Positions 11,882 to 24,726 of a stretch of 64,000 bases of DNA are shown one piece after another. Below the pieces are notes generated by a model, which saw only the letters and a program-made list of their open reading frames with translations, did not search any database and was not told the origin of the DNA. Source of the DNA: Davidsoniella eucalypti (lineage: Eukaryota > Ascomycota > Sordariomycetes > Microascales > Ceratocystidaceae); assembly GCA_004009845.1 (NCBI GenBank), contig RMBW01000016.1:364200-428199 (forward strand), in the 5' to 3' direction. The first letter of the stretch is position 1, and every line of letters starts with the position of its first letter. A program made the position numbers and the translations under genes.

Positions 11882-13219
11882 CTAAGCCATACCGGCGCGC
11901 AGGTTAACGTACTGGCTGGCGGGGTAGTTCAGCTGGTTCTGGGTAGAAGTGTCCAGCTTCTCAAGACCGCCCTGGCCCTTGAAGGCACTGTAGATCAGAG
12001 AGTCATCGCCGGTCTTGTCGGCGCTGGCCTCCCAGAACATGGAGCCACCCATACCCTTGCTCTGGAGGTAGGTGACCTTGTCGGCAACAACCTGGGGAGT
12101 ATCGAAGGAGATCAGCTCCTGGGTAGTCGTATCGTAAGAGTAAGAAGCGATCAGGTCCTTGTCGTAGGTGATGGTAGCGTTTTCACGGGGAAGGTCCTTG
12201 TAATCCCAAACACCAGCCTCCCAGGTACCGGTACCGGTGCCGTTGTAGGAGCGGCCCATACCAGCAGTGTTCTCGAAGCCACGGCCGTAGATGGGCATGC
12301 CCAGAATCATCTTCTCGGCGGGGACACCACCACCGATGTAAGCATTGACAGCCTGCTCGGTGTTGAAGGGGGTGGAGGCGTTGTTGGAGGTAGAGCCGTA
12401 GACGTTAGCCAGGTAGCTGGAAGAAGTCTCCCAGCTGCCACCGTAGTCGTAGGCCATCAGGTTGACAAAGTCCAGAACCTTACCCAGAGCCTTCATGTCA
12501 AGGTGGGCGTACTTCAGGGGACCAGCAGAGGCGGCAATGGTGAGCTGGTAGTGGTATCCGGGAGTGTTCTTGGCGCTGTAGGCATCAAGCTCGCAGCGGA
12601 TAGTGTTGAGCAGGAGAATGAAGTTGGCCGCATCGGTGGTGGACTCGGGGTACTCCCAATCGACATCGATACCGTCAAAGCCCCAGTCGGCCATCAGCTT
12701 GATGGAAGATCTGGCAAACTCAGCACGAGTGGCGTTGCTAGCAGCGACAGTGCTGAAGTTGGTAGACCAAGTCCAACCACCGATAGACAGCAGAGTCTTC
12801 AGGTGGCGGTTCTGCTGCTTCAGAAGGTAAATCCGCTTGGCATTACCGAACAGGTTGTTACCAACGGGGGTGCTGGCATCATCGCCGTAGGTCTTCTGGA
12901 TATCAGCCCACTCGTCACCAGAGAAGACGGTGCCGTTGGCGTGAACGTTCAGGAAGGCGTAGACGAGGTGGGTCATGTTAGCCGCCGGCAGGCGGTCAGC
13001 AGTGTAGTTGCGAGCGTAGATAGACCTGGGATGAATTAGCGCAAGAAACAATATGTTTATGTGAATCAAGGTTGCTTACCAATCGGTGTAGTACACCATG
13101 TTCTGGAAACCGCGAGCGGGGGTTGATGTAGCCTTGATATGGTTGGTAGGGTAGGCGGTTACGGGAGCTACCGAGGCAGCTAGCGCCATAGCACTGGCAA
13201 CGACGTTCTTGAAAAACAT
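11882..13219 (-). CDS. Secreted endochitinase, GH18 (Chit42-like)
   Basis: Two exons (13219-13080, 13025-11882) separated by a 54-base intron that splits the Trp codon of TDW|SIYARNY; product 427 residues. A signal peptide covers about residues 1-24. The GH18 barrel shows the SIGGW substrate motif and the catalytic DGIDVDWEYP, whose acid is Glu171. Later barrel motifs MAYDYGGSW, GMPIYGRGF and GGSMFWEAS are intact. There is no chitin-binding module. Length and motif order match the 42-kDa secreted chitinases of mycoparasitic and insect-pathogenic Hypocreales. It would hydrolyse chitin outside the cell for nutrition, wall remodelling or attack on other fungi or arthropods. Coding GC at third positions is high, as expected for a well-expressed gene. 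Confidence 0.95.
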
Positions 13220-13572
13220 TGTGTTGATAGAACAGTGATGATGAAGTGATAAAGACGGACAGAAACGAATATCTAAAGATGATAATAGAAAGAGCGAATG
13301 GTGCTATAGAAAAAAAAGAAAAAAAGAGCAAAGTAAAGAAGGAAGGACACAGCGAAGAAAGCTGGAGTTGTGGATGAGAGTCAAAGGAAAAACTACATCC
13401 ATATTCAACGGCGAGCCATTCTGACTTTATAGTCTGGAGTCTGCGCGGCCTCGGTAGCTATCTTGGCAGCATCCTGCAGTTTTCCATTATACAGGAACGT
13501 GCTCTGTTGCAACAAGGAAACTCGCCATATGATGAGGAGCAAGTCGTACAGTTGCTGTAGCTTGGCAGTCCC

Positions 13573-13620
13573 CATACATACCATACCATACCATATCCTA
13601 TCATACCATATCCTACCATA
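13573..13620. repeat. Degenerate CATAC/CCATA microsatellite
   Basis: About 48 bases of imperfect five-base repeat (catac/ccata with variants). It is purely a simple sequence repeat and lies about 350 bases upstream of the chitinase start. Confidence 0.85.
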
Positions 13621-16600
13621 GCACACACCAAGCCTTGGCATACTACACACCCCAAACAAGAGTGCCTACTACAAGACAAAGGTGGACTCGGTGCTGCTAC
13701 AGATTCCTCTGTTTGAGATCATCATTGACTAAGTATACAGGGTGTGTGGTCTAATGGAGGCTGATGCAAGAAGGGGTAGACGTAGTCGACCCAAAGCGTC
13801 CGTTCAAACAATGAGAGAAAACTTTGAGCAAGTAAGTTATTCTTTTCTTTTCTTCTACTATGTGCTCGGCTCACCTAGCAGAGCTCAATCATCCACCGTT
13901 CGGCTATGTGGTGGATGTTCCATGGCACCAGTATATAGTTGCATTCACTATCTTGCATATTCCAGGGGTACCCATAGCCTCCTAGCATCGAGTTCTTATT
14001 CTGTAGAACGTTTAGAGGAGAGCACATGGCCGTGCTGCAAGGGGATGGAGGAATCGAATCAAAGAAAGGAACAGATTGAGAAAACAACGATTGCACGGGC
14101 CAGTGAGGACCAGGGGCTTGTTTTCTACTTGAAGAGATTATCTAAAAGCAAATGACGAAAATGGCAGCCTTGGCCGACACACTAACACGCATTTTTTTTT
14201 CTTCCCCCTATCTTCACGTAGTTAGTTAGTTGGTTGGTGCGGCAGGCTAGGCTGATGCCCACACTAACATGAAAGCCAGCCAATACTCACTACTCCATGG
14301 ATGGGTCATGTCGACGGCATGAAAAGAGCCTTTCCATAATTACACCGCTCACGTTATCTCTACGCTCTATACATGTACTCGATATACCACGATGAACAAT
14401 AGCAAAAGTCTGGTGATGCTATATATGGCTCGCATTATCGAAGTACGTTAGAGAGGAACATCGAAGGGAATCGTCGTATGCTACACAAGCGAAGGCAGCT
14501 ATGACCACCATAAGATACAGATGCTTTGTTACGTGTTAGGTTAGAGATGTTCAGGTTGCATTTATGTTTCGATTGTTTCTTTCTATAAGTGCCTTTTTGC
14601 TCCTCTGAAGAAAATCAGAGCCTAAAGTTGAGCCACTGGTGGCAATACATCTAAAGGCCCATCTCAGACGTTTCAGTTTATAATTGGGGCCTTGTGTGAT
14701 CTCTTTCCTTTTTTTCTTCTACACAAGCTTCTTTTGCGTACATGATGGATCTATGTATATCTGTTTTGTCGATGATGTATAGTTTTCTTCTGGATCCAAG
14801 TTTCAGATACCAGACGAATACCCTCCATCAACTGACGAGGCAGCAACTCTGGATTACGATATGGGGGCCGACAATCGACGTGATTGATATACACCCATCC
14901 AAACTAGGGCATATTTTGCGTGATCGAATCGTTCAGTTCTATGCCGAAGAACGTTCCCAAAGCGCTTATTAAGCTGCAGGGAATTCCCAGACAAAAGAAA
15001 GATAACTCTATCGTAAGAACTAGAGTAGCATCGTGATCTTCGCCAAATTCCATCTACCGGTCCCCAAGTTCCTCAAGGGTTAGTTGGTCCTTAGTTTCTG
15101 ACTACATGTAGCCACTGGGTATTTTGTTTTCCGTCTTCATGTATCAGCAGATTGACTCAGTACTGATTCACTAACAACTTGTGCATAAATATCCAAGGGC
15201 AAACGCCGCAATTAATCAGGCTAGAGTTAGATCCTCTACATGTATAATACCCCGTGATATCGCCCATCAAGCAAGCTCGTCAGGAAGGAGGAGGCAGCGC
15301 ATAACCCTAGCTTTGGCACCGCATTTACTATGATCGCTGCAAAATCATTTCATTTGACGTTGTTAAAACATATCAAAGCTCCGAGACACTGATATAATTT
15401 GCCACCTGCGTGTACTGTTAGTCGGATCGTGCCTGGCAATATGATCGATTAATCTTGCCTAGCTTGCGTCGCTTCCATAGGATTTGAACCATTGTTGGGT
15501 TGATGCATTGAATCTTAACCACCGATATGAGAAAACACGGCATATGATGTGTACATATTTCGGAGCTTAAACTCTTGAGGCTAAGGAGACCCAAAGGCTT
15601 CAAGGTGCAGTCCATGAGGAATGAGCATTTCTTGGCTTTATTGCTTTGCTTGGACTACTCAAATTTCAGGAGAATAACTTCTCATTTGGATATCCTCGCT
15701 CTTGTTTTCTTGATACCGCTACTAACCTGGAACTTGGCTTGAATTTTAATTTTTGGTTTTTTTATGGTATAAAAGAACTAGCCAATGATATATTTTCAAA
15801 CTACCATACATCAATGTAACAGTGATATTTCCTAACATTTTTAGTCATCTAGCTGTCTAATCTGCAGCCAAGATTAAACTTTGGTATTGTGATAGGTACG
15901 AAAAACCAAGACAAATCCTGGCTCAAACCTAAAATGTACGTAGTACGTAAATATTGGGGTGTAGGGCTTTCTAGTAAGGCTACCTGGTTTAACGAGAAGA
16001 ACTTTCTCCAATCTAGATGGCATGATTTGATACCACCCAACCGTCCATTTGATTGTCAATATCGAAGAGAATAGTCGTAGTTGTGCACGAGGCATGATTC
16101 TGTCGGAAGAAGCAGCCTCTACAATATCTATCGGCCTTCTTGGCTCGCCATCACTATTTGTTTTATGGTAGGCCGTCGGACTTGAGCCTACAAGGTTACT
16201 CGATTTTCCATTGTGAACAACTACCGTTGTTGCGCCCAGACCCTCTTTCGTCTAAGGAGATGAAGGAGACAACGATGGATTCTGAAAACATAGCCCGGCT
16301 CTTGTCCAGAAGATAGCCCTTTACCTCCACAGGATGGGACCTTTAGGAACCTGGCCGGGGTATGAAAAGAAATACTTTGTTTTACAAATGACTATGTACC
16401 GGTACTTATTCATCCAAGCTGTCAGCTAGCAAAGATCATATTTGCAGTTTGTAGTTTCGGTACTACTGAAATGTCTTTATAGGGGAAATGCATGCCACGG
16501 CTAACACGGTTACCAGCCTTAGTACACCGAAAGAATGGGCCGCTGTGGATTGCATAGAATAACGACCAAGAACAAAGCTTTCGATACGAGCAGCGTCATA

Positions 16601-17560
16601 CGAAGGAAAAGAAACATAGCATTGTTGATGAAAATTGTGTCGTAATTTGGTTTGCAAAAGATGAACAAAAACATCTGCCAACCCTAGGTAAGACGGGCAA
16701 GTACCAGTACATAATCATTGTAAAAGGAAGTATACCTCGGTCAATGAGCAGTCAAATTTAAACATTAAGCAACTGCGTGGTTCCTAGAAGTCCCCACAAA
16801 AATCCAAAACAATGGTGTCTGAGCGGCGCTGATTGTTGGGCCAGCAGATGGTAAGGCCCATGCTTGCTAAAGTACATGCAGCGATATAATCTGTACTTGC
16901 TGGCTTTGCACATCCAAGCTTTCCTGTCCATTCCATGGAAACAACCGGAAAAATACCACAAGCGAAAGAAATAATCAATGCGGCCTAGTCTGCGAGGAAT
17001 TCCCTGAAGAAACGGCCATATAAACCATCCGTACACCATACTCATGCACAGCACACTGCAATGGCGTGGTCGGATATCTCGGCCAGCTCTGTTCCCACCC
17101 TTCTACTTCTCGGCCCCCAGCCAAACTGGCCACAGCTAGAACCAATGCAAGCTTCTATACGAAACCAGGCCGTCGATCATGGATTCTGCGCTAGTGTAGG
17201 TACGCTACTAGCCTTATTCTGTGCGGTAAATACAACAGGCCGTTGACCGACTGCTTGCTTTTCTAGTGGTTCGTCGATTTCTTCGATAATGAACTATAAA
17301 TTGTACATGTAATTTAGTCGTCATCATTGTGAAGACATTGTATAGAGCAACGGAGCGGTGAACGGTCACCCACATACTACAGCTCTTAGTCTCCTTGCTC
17401 ATAAAACTCGAATGATGGTACATGCAATTATCCACCGCTGCTCGAATAATGGCTAGATTCGCAGGCTGCATCAATTGGTTAAATCTTGGTTGCAACAAAC
17501 ATGGTAAAGATGCGAGATGACTTTGGGACTTTGTACTTCAGCACCACATATCTGTACTTT

Positions 17561-18040
17561 AGCACAAATAGCAGGAGGACCAAGTACTCCTCTTCAAAAG
17601 CCGCCAGCTGGCAAAGTGCCATACATTCTTTATTTCTTCTGTCACTATGTATAGATGTAATATTGGAAAAAGAATTACACTGCAAAAAAACATCATCAAT
17701 CGAGATATCAAGATGATTTTTGTTTCAAATTTTTTTTTTTACATGAAGAATAAATTATCCATTGTATTCCACATGAATCATATGTATGATGCAGCTCTCT
17801 AGGTGTTGTTGATATGCTGATATGTTTTTGTCCATTTTTTCTACGGTTTTATTGTTTTTATTGTTTTATTTCTTCTATTTGTTGTTTCTTTTACATCTTC
17901 ATAGCTCCATAGCTCCATAAGATTAATGAAAAGAAAAAAAAAGTACTTTGCCAGCTGGCAGCCTTTTGAAGACTAAAAGGAGTACTTAATATTCTGTGGG
18001 GCCAAGTACCTTTTTGAATACCACCTGCTATTTGTGCTGG
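17561..18040. mobile_element. Fold-back (MITE-like) element relic
   Basis: The arm at 17561-17620 matches the reverse complement of 17941-18040 in three blocks. These are a 15-base block agcacaaatagcagg, an agtactcc block and about 27 bases including the palindrome gccagctggc. The left arm lacks roughly 35 bases that the right arm has. The ~320 bases between the arms are AT-rich with no transposase. Just outside the left arm a TGTACTTYAGCAC motif occurs twice. I infer a non-autonomous inverted-repeat transposon that has partly decayed. Outer limits are uncertain. Confidence 0.65.
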
Positions 18041-18704
18041 ACTTTCTCCATTTACTCTATTTACTCCAAAACTCCTTTTGCCAAGGTGAGTCCATAGATA
18101 ACACAGAGCCATATGCGGCTGGTGGGGTGATGTTTGTTATCTTTTTTTTTTTTTTTTTTACCGTAGGAAAACTGTAAAAGCTCAAGCCGCCCAAGAGCCT
18201 AGACAGTAGTCCTGTCCTGTTCTGTCCTGTCCTGTATACGAGTTAAAGCTATGATCAAAAGCCGACGAATGGGCAAACTATAGCCTCGATCGTGAGATAG
18301 CTGCACGCTTATTGGTATACCCCTATCCGCCTAGATAGCACACCACCAACCACAAGAGAGTGGTGGCAAGGTCTCTAAAGTGTACTTGAATCTACTTTGA
18401 CATATAGTCACAACTATTTGCATGACGGCATAGATATGAGATATGACCGACGATGTTCTAGAAAAGTAAAGTTGGCACAATGTTTCTTCGTGCGGTTTAT
18501 TGAAATTACAAACAAAAATCTACGAAAACAGTCTTGTAACATGTATATAAGTTAGTTGCAAGTACTATTGATACATTTAGCCACCAAACTACAATGCATC
18601 AAGCCACCGCTAATATTCTACCACCAACCAACTCGATAACAACCAAGTTATCTATCAACTATGCGTGAGCTATACGATGCTAATATATCGGAAAAGCTGC
18701 GATA

Positions 18705-20785
18705 CTAATCTCGAGGTATACCGTTTTCGCCAACAAGAACGACACTGGGCATTCCTTGGCTTGCGTTTACTGGCATTCTGGTTCTCATAGCAGGTCTGAG
18801 GGCTTGTAGGATTCCACATTGGTGTCCAATATACTTGAGAATGTCGCGTGCCCGAATACGTTGATCTAGACGGGGTGTTTGCATGTGGCAGATGGCAGCA
18901 AAGGGATACATCATGGCCATGTTCTTTTCCCACTCGTGGCCGAGAGAACCGGATGTTTGTGTTATGGCAATTGGTGGCGACGTAGCCAATATATCTTCGG
19001 CAACGTTCTGGATCGTCATGATGGTCTCGTGGCGTCTTGCAATGATCATTTCCTTGCTGAACTCTGGTAAAAATACATCCGATTGCGAGGCAAGATTGAG
19101 AGCATATGCCAAAAAGTTTAACATCTTGAGTCGGCAAACCGGTAGTTTGTGTTGAGACCGCGTGCATGCGATGAACTGAGGTTGTTTAGCAGTTGCCTCC
19201 CATGCTAGATATTTAGTTTCAATATTGTCGACTTCTTGAATTAGAGATGGTATTGACTTGGCTGCAAGAACTGGATCATCGCTGAAGATGACGTGGATCA
19301 TATATGGGAATAGCTCGCTAGCTTCAACGCTGACAAAACTACTCTGCAAAGAAACAGCCTCTATTGGGGAAAGCTTCCAATTTTTAAGCCGATGGAGCCA
19401 CTTTACAAGATCCGGTGGATGTGGTTTTGACGTAGCGTTGTAGTGTATTTGTATACTTTCAACACAGAGCCAAAATAATTGTCGGCCTTGTATTGTACCG
19501 AACTGAGCCATGCCACGAGCTGTGATAAGCGATAGTAGTCCTATATTGTGGATTGACCAGCTGTTGGTTGGATCTGGAGGCCATTTGACAGCCCCTTGAA
19601 GTACCTCATATGTACCCATAAGCCAAACAGCCATGACTGTTGAATCAAGGACAGCAACTTTCGGATTTGCGATGGCCTCACGTACGGCTGTAACACATTG
19701 GCCACGGACAGCATATTCCTCAGCTGGAATATGATTGAGACGGCGACGGTTAGCAAGATAGCCTCGAGCTAGCATCATTGTAGATAGAGCCAACGGGCTG
19801 TCTCTCGAGCAGTTATTCAGTAGAGGCTCCAAGGCAGAAACCCATGGATAGCAGTCAATGACTACACGCGATGAATGGTCACGCCAATCATGTGAGAGCC
19901 CATAGAGTGATTTCAAAGATGTGGACTTGACGATGTGTACAGGGGCATCATCCGAGTCAGAACTTGAACTGGACGAGGGTAAAAATGTGATTGTGCCTAA
20001 GCCTGGCTTTGGCTGATTCTGGTGTACGGATTGCCCAGCCCGTGGCTGATCTTCAGGAGTTTGCTTCTTCTTCCTTCGACTCCCGCTAGTCGTCGTTTTT
20101 TGTTTGATGGTGTCGGTGTTGCTATGTCGGAACCGGAGGTCGGTTTCATCTCGGTATCCCGGGCATACGAGATCATATTTGATGCATCTTTGGCAGCCTG
20201 GACGGCCGAGATCACACTATAACAAGAAATGATGTTAGCAATCATAGTTAGTTAGGAATTCCTTGCGCTTTGTATATGTTTGGTTAAGTGACTGTGGGTG
20301 GAATATGAGTTAGTATGGTCAATCTAGCGCTGTTAGGTGGCGGTTTCTCCACCACATATAGTGCTGATTGGGGGTAAATATGATATATATATGTATGTGC
20401 CGATTTTATTCGTATATAAACATAGAGTAGACTTATTAGGGGGATATTTATTGAGAATGGCCATTCACACGAAAGAAAATGCATTGAGTAAATCATCGAA
20501 GCATTTTTCTCTTCTTTTATCCAAAGGATCCCAAATACACAAGCCCTGATCACTGACGACCAGGAACTTAAAGATCTCAATGTGAGACAGAGATACTGTC
20601 TAAATATTGATCAACCGATTGTTGGCTGTATGACACTAAAGCTTGACATTAAAGGCTAAGCCATAGACAGAGCGCAACAGGCGGGGGATATGACAGAGGG
20701 ATGTTGCAAACTGGGCTTGAAGTACCTTGACTCTACGACGGCGACACTCATGGCACGCGAGACTCGGCTTGCCTGTATTAGGCAT
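18705..20785 (-). CDS. Zn2Cys6 transcription factor
   Basis: Exon 1 (20785-20726) encodes just 20 residues ending CHECRRRRVK. Exon 2 (20216-18705) begins at the next zinc cysteine and continues CDLGRPGCQRCIKYDLVC. The join gives a perfect C-x2-C-x6-C-x6-C-x2-C-x6-C cluster, followed by a GYRDETDLRFR linker common to this class; product 523 residues. The intron between them is 509 bases, long for this organism, with a GTACTT donor, a GCTAAC branch site and a TTATAG acceptor. A basic RRKKK patch and a Ser-rich acidic stretch follow, then a helical region of the fungal-specific regulator type. It should bind paired CGG triplets in the nucleus. Target genes are not evident; the nearest are the transporter and the chitinase. 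Confidence 0.85.
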
Positions 20786-23700
20786 TTCGAATCGCTCTTA
20801 TGGGGATACGATATGCAGAAGTCGGTTCTTTTTTTATAAACTGGCAGTGTTTGATGATGGCCGGTTACAAGACCGGCTGAACACCAATTAGATAGAGCCT
20901 TGACCTGCATGTATATGGTAGACAGGCAAAGTAGTGATCCCAGCGTCCCTCTCGTCGCAAGGTTAAAGCCCTTTTTTAGTGAGAGTCGAAATCCTATGCA
21001 GAGGCAGATACGAAGGCAGAAAGCAAGACTCAGGTTGTGATTATGCCGCGTTACGTCTGCCGAGTCTTCGGGAGCACTCCATGCGGATCTTCTAGGCGCT
21101 GTTAAGTTCTGGGTTGTTTTGGTCCGTTATAGCGAACTATGCAGTGGAAATGATAGCTATTGGCCGGGATATGCGGTCCCACGATAGCGGAAAGTGCAGT
21201 CAAAGAGGAAAAGAGAAGAACTTGAGACGACGACAAGCCGGTGGGTGAAGAAGATGGACTGGGAAATCGATGCGAGGACAGGTTGCTGTTTAATCAAATG
21301 TAGGCTTACATATAGGCTTTAGGCTTGGGCTAGGGATTGGCTCTGGAAAAATTCATCGGACAAAAACATGTGGATAGATGCGTAAGAGTCTATCTCGGGA
21401 AAGAGACCATATTTGTCCAAAAGAAACTGGTGGGTCTTTTCAAGTTACTGTGATCTGCATCAGTGATAACAACGAAATAGATGGGAGGTACTCACTCCAT
21501 AGGGTTACGTATCAGAAAACATGGCACAGTCCCAAAGATGTCACGTGCTAAGTGACGACGCTCATTTTCCAGCCTTGCCCCACTTGTTCAATTTGTCAAA
21601 GTCTAAGATCTGCCAAGAAAGTCTCACTATAAGTACGAGCTTTTTCAGACGTATTAGTGTAACTATTCAGATTCAGATGTCGAATTGACCTCACATCCAT
21701 AGCTGTTTATACAGAGAGCGGCTTCAAAAACAAACAAAAACTCATCCATCATGGTGGTTGAAATATCTACTACGATTCAAGCTCTCTAATTATCACTAAA
21801 CTCACTTAGAAGACCCTAGTATTGAAAATTTCGCAACAGAAATCATCTAGTATGTGGCCATAATTAAATGCCTCGTAAAACTCGTTGTGTCCAGTCATGA
21901 AAAATGCAAACTGTAAAAGGTAATAAATTGCCTAACATAGAAACAATTATAGGTCGTAAACTGGCAATTAGGACTTCATCAGTATTATTTCTAACACAAC
22001 ATATTGAAAAATAATACACTTATCTGCGTTGTGTTCTCTTTAAATAGCAATTCACTGTTAATCGTGTATCCTTTTTTTCCTTGATACATTACATTGAATA
22101 TATGTCTGCAGCCGTGAAGTCAAGATGTCGGAAGCTTATTGCATTTTGTCATATTGTGCTCGGGGTGTTTCCGGGTCACTCTTTCTCTGTACAAGTAGTG
22201 AGTAATTCACAAGTTACGAACTCGAAATTGGGAAATGAGAATTATGACGAGGGTGATGGTGATACATAGGAGGTAGATGGTAATGAGCTGTCTTTTGGAA
22301 GCCTTACAGAGTAACAGACAAAGCCTCATGCCAATCGGTGGGCACGTTGGTACGAAAGATTGATGGACCGTTCAATCCTGCACATGGCAATGTACTATGG
22401 CTCAGTGGCACAAGAATATGGCCCGCCTCCCAACACTAATACTTTAACAGGAGAGACTCACCATAGGTATGTCCATTTCTCTTATAGATACAGTGATGCT
22501 AGTACTAGGATATATATACTTAATACGAACAAAAAGAGCATTGAATCTGTATTGCTGATGAAGTCTAGCTTTTCCCCATCAATTCGTCTAGCATGTTAAG
22601 GATATATCCCGGCGGGATACTGATTTATAAGCCTCAACCAAATCATTGATGATTGCCCACCAGTCTTCTCCCAGCTCCTAAGCATTGAGGACAGACATAA
22701 ATGGTTACAAGACATTGACCCAGAGGGGTTGGGAATAAATGAAGTGCAACTACGACGCCCTCGAAGAGTGTTGAATCGATCTGAGTTGCCCACACACTTC
22801 GTGAACAAGAATGGGGAACTACCCACACAAATAACTCATATGACAGGCACTTTTAAAAGGTCATTTGATGCTGCATATGAGTCGAGGCACCTCCAATACA
22901 AGCTGTATTTGGTGAATATTGGAGTTCGCAACCTATCAAAGGTGACAATTTCGTCCTGATAGTTGGGCGTAAGGTGCTAAAGAGATATGAATATGATCCA
23001 TTTTGAAATGGGTATTAATAAATTATTGAATACACGTAAAACTGATCGTGGGTCGTAGGCATGAGTGTATGGAGTGTACAATTTGCGGTTTTTTATTTAT
23101 TTAATTCATTTTTTATTAAGGTGGAAATGGAGTTCTAATAGCTATGTAGCACCTAGTATCCTAAGATACACAGCCCTGAACCAATACTAGTATACAATGT
23201 AGGGTGAAGGACAACCTACTTCTCAACAGTGACAGGCTACTGAGATACAGAACATTTGTTATGGTTTTGTTATATGCTATTCGCTCTTTGTATTATAAAC
23301 CCTCCTAGAACAGTATGGTTACTACCTGGCATCTACCTTCTGCAGCACTTCGTAGAGGCTGCCTAAACCTTCAGACGCACTACTATAAGCATAGGGTGGA
23401 CTTCAGTAGTTAGTTTTGCCCCATCAATTTGCGTTCTATATTGGCGTGTTTTTTTCACACGCAGATATTTGCACACGCTTGTTTTTTGTTCCAGTTCGAA
23501 GTTATGATACGATATTACATTCAAACGCAAGAATGCTGTATAATAACGCCCCACAGCCCTAGGTTGCAATACTAAACCTTAATTCTAATGTCATTTGCAC
23601 GCCATCTCGCGACAAACCTAGGCTTTATCCACCCGTCTGTCTGGAGCCGATCCGGGAAATTTCTGATAATCAAAATATAGTTATTAGCCCCGAAAGATAG

Positions 23701-24726
23701 CTGTCAGATCATATAGTATCAGGAAGCTTATACGTATATGAGTTCTTGAAGGCTTTGACCATGTTGCTTATGGAATAGCTACTTGTTTTCTATTAAAAAG
23801 GTAATACCTGATCAAGTTGCAATGCTTCACTACATACGATATCGCTATGTAGTTATGATGGATCAATGTGATTTGGAATAAAAAAATTGCGTGAAGACGT
23901 AAAATATCACTAGGGTTGTCTAGTCTAGTACGCTTTTTGGCTCTCAAAGTGAAAACAACATGATGGTGTAATCTCAAGTAAAAGTGATATAATATCCCAA
24001 AGTAAATATAAGATAAGTATCCGCAGAAATCAACTCATACTTCAGATCCAAAGTATAAGCGACCTATCAACGACCAATGGATATAGCTATATATTGAATT
24101 AGTTATATTTGCATAGAACAAAAGTGGAATATAATATGCCGAAAACGCTCTTGTTGCTATCCCTGGACTGTATTGATGAGTACATAGGCAAGCCAAATCG
24201 CAAGCAACAAGATCACCTTACCTAATATATTTCAAGTTCCACGTGCCAAATTCATATAGTTCGTGTAAAAGAGTACTATAAACGACAAGGTGATAGATAA
24301 GCGTTCCTTTGATCAATCTATGGAAGTGGGGTGTATTCCATAGTTGTGAATGTGTTTGTTGTATCAGTGCATGTAGTACTACGTATGTCGCAATGAGCAT
24401 GGAATATGGTAAATCTATGCCACACCTCGGTGCCCGACTACATCACGACATTTTTTACTTACTGGAACGAGATAACGTGCTAGGGAACTGTAGAGTCACC
24501 ATGAGCTAAGAAGCTACTTGCGTAATGGAACCTCCACGAGCGGACGAGATAGATGCAACGCGAACTAACTATAAGAAGGTTGATGTGCTCCGTCTATATG
24601 CCACGTTGGACTAGCAGTGATATATCTTGCCATACCGCTCGTTCAAGCTCTGGCAGCAAACCATTTGCAGAGCCGAGTATATCCCTTTCAAGCTTCATTT
24701 GATCTACGAACGTGAACGCTGCAATC
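20786..24726. other. Gene-poor region containing a decayed gene
   Basis: Nearly 4 kb between divergent genes (regulator on the minus strand, transporter on the plus strand). The only coding-like content is the interrupted frame at 22081-22959, listed separately. The remainder is AT-rich with short meaningless frames. Confidence 0.5.
22081..22959 (+). pseudogene. Decayed gene of unknown family, one frame with nonsense codons
   Basis: One plus-strand frame reads as protein-like sequence for about 290 codons and is broken only by a handful of stops, at about 22267, 22312, 22597 and 22618, before ending at 22957-22959. Coding-like stretches include ANRWARWYERLMDRS near 22340 and FSQLLSIEDRHKWLQDIDPE near 22660. 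There are no frameshifts, so the damage looks like point mutation. At least one stop (TAA before CAG near 22312) could derive from CAA by C-to-T change, as repeat-induced point mutation would produce. I cannot name the family; a transposase or a lineage-specific gene are both possible. Confidence 0.5.

Larger units (their letters stand above)
13220..18704. other. Long gene-poor region
   Basis: About 5.5 kb without a supportable gene. It begins with the purine-rich (minus-strand CT-rich) leader of the chitinase gene. It contains a short CATAC/CCATA simple repeat at about 13573-13620, a fold-back element at 17.56-18.04 kb and a poly-T run near 18146-18164. A CCTGT pentamer run lies at 18211-18235. 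Short open frames such as 13742-14155 and 16758-17054 show no family features. Confidence 0.5.

Noticed and set aside
15455..15530. tRNA-like sequence on the minus strand with a B-box match (ggttcaaatcc) and an A-box-like tggttaag
   Set aside because: The T stem has mismatches, the A-to-B spacing is short and no acceptor stem pairs. At most a tRNA or SINE relic.
15849..16095. Overlapping 60-70-codon frames on both strands
   Set aside because: No family resemblance and no splice-extended continuation; likely chance.
18211..18235. CCTGT pentamer run as a regulatory array
   Set aside because: Only five imperfect units; ordinary microsatellite.
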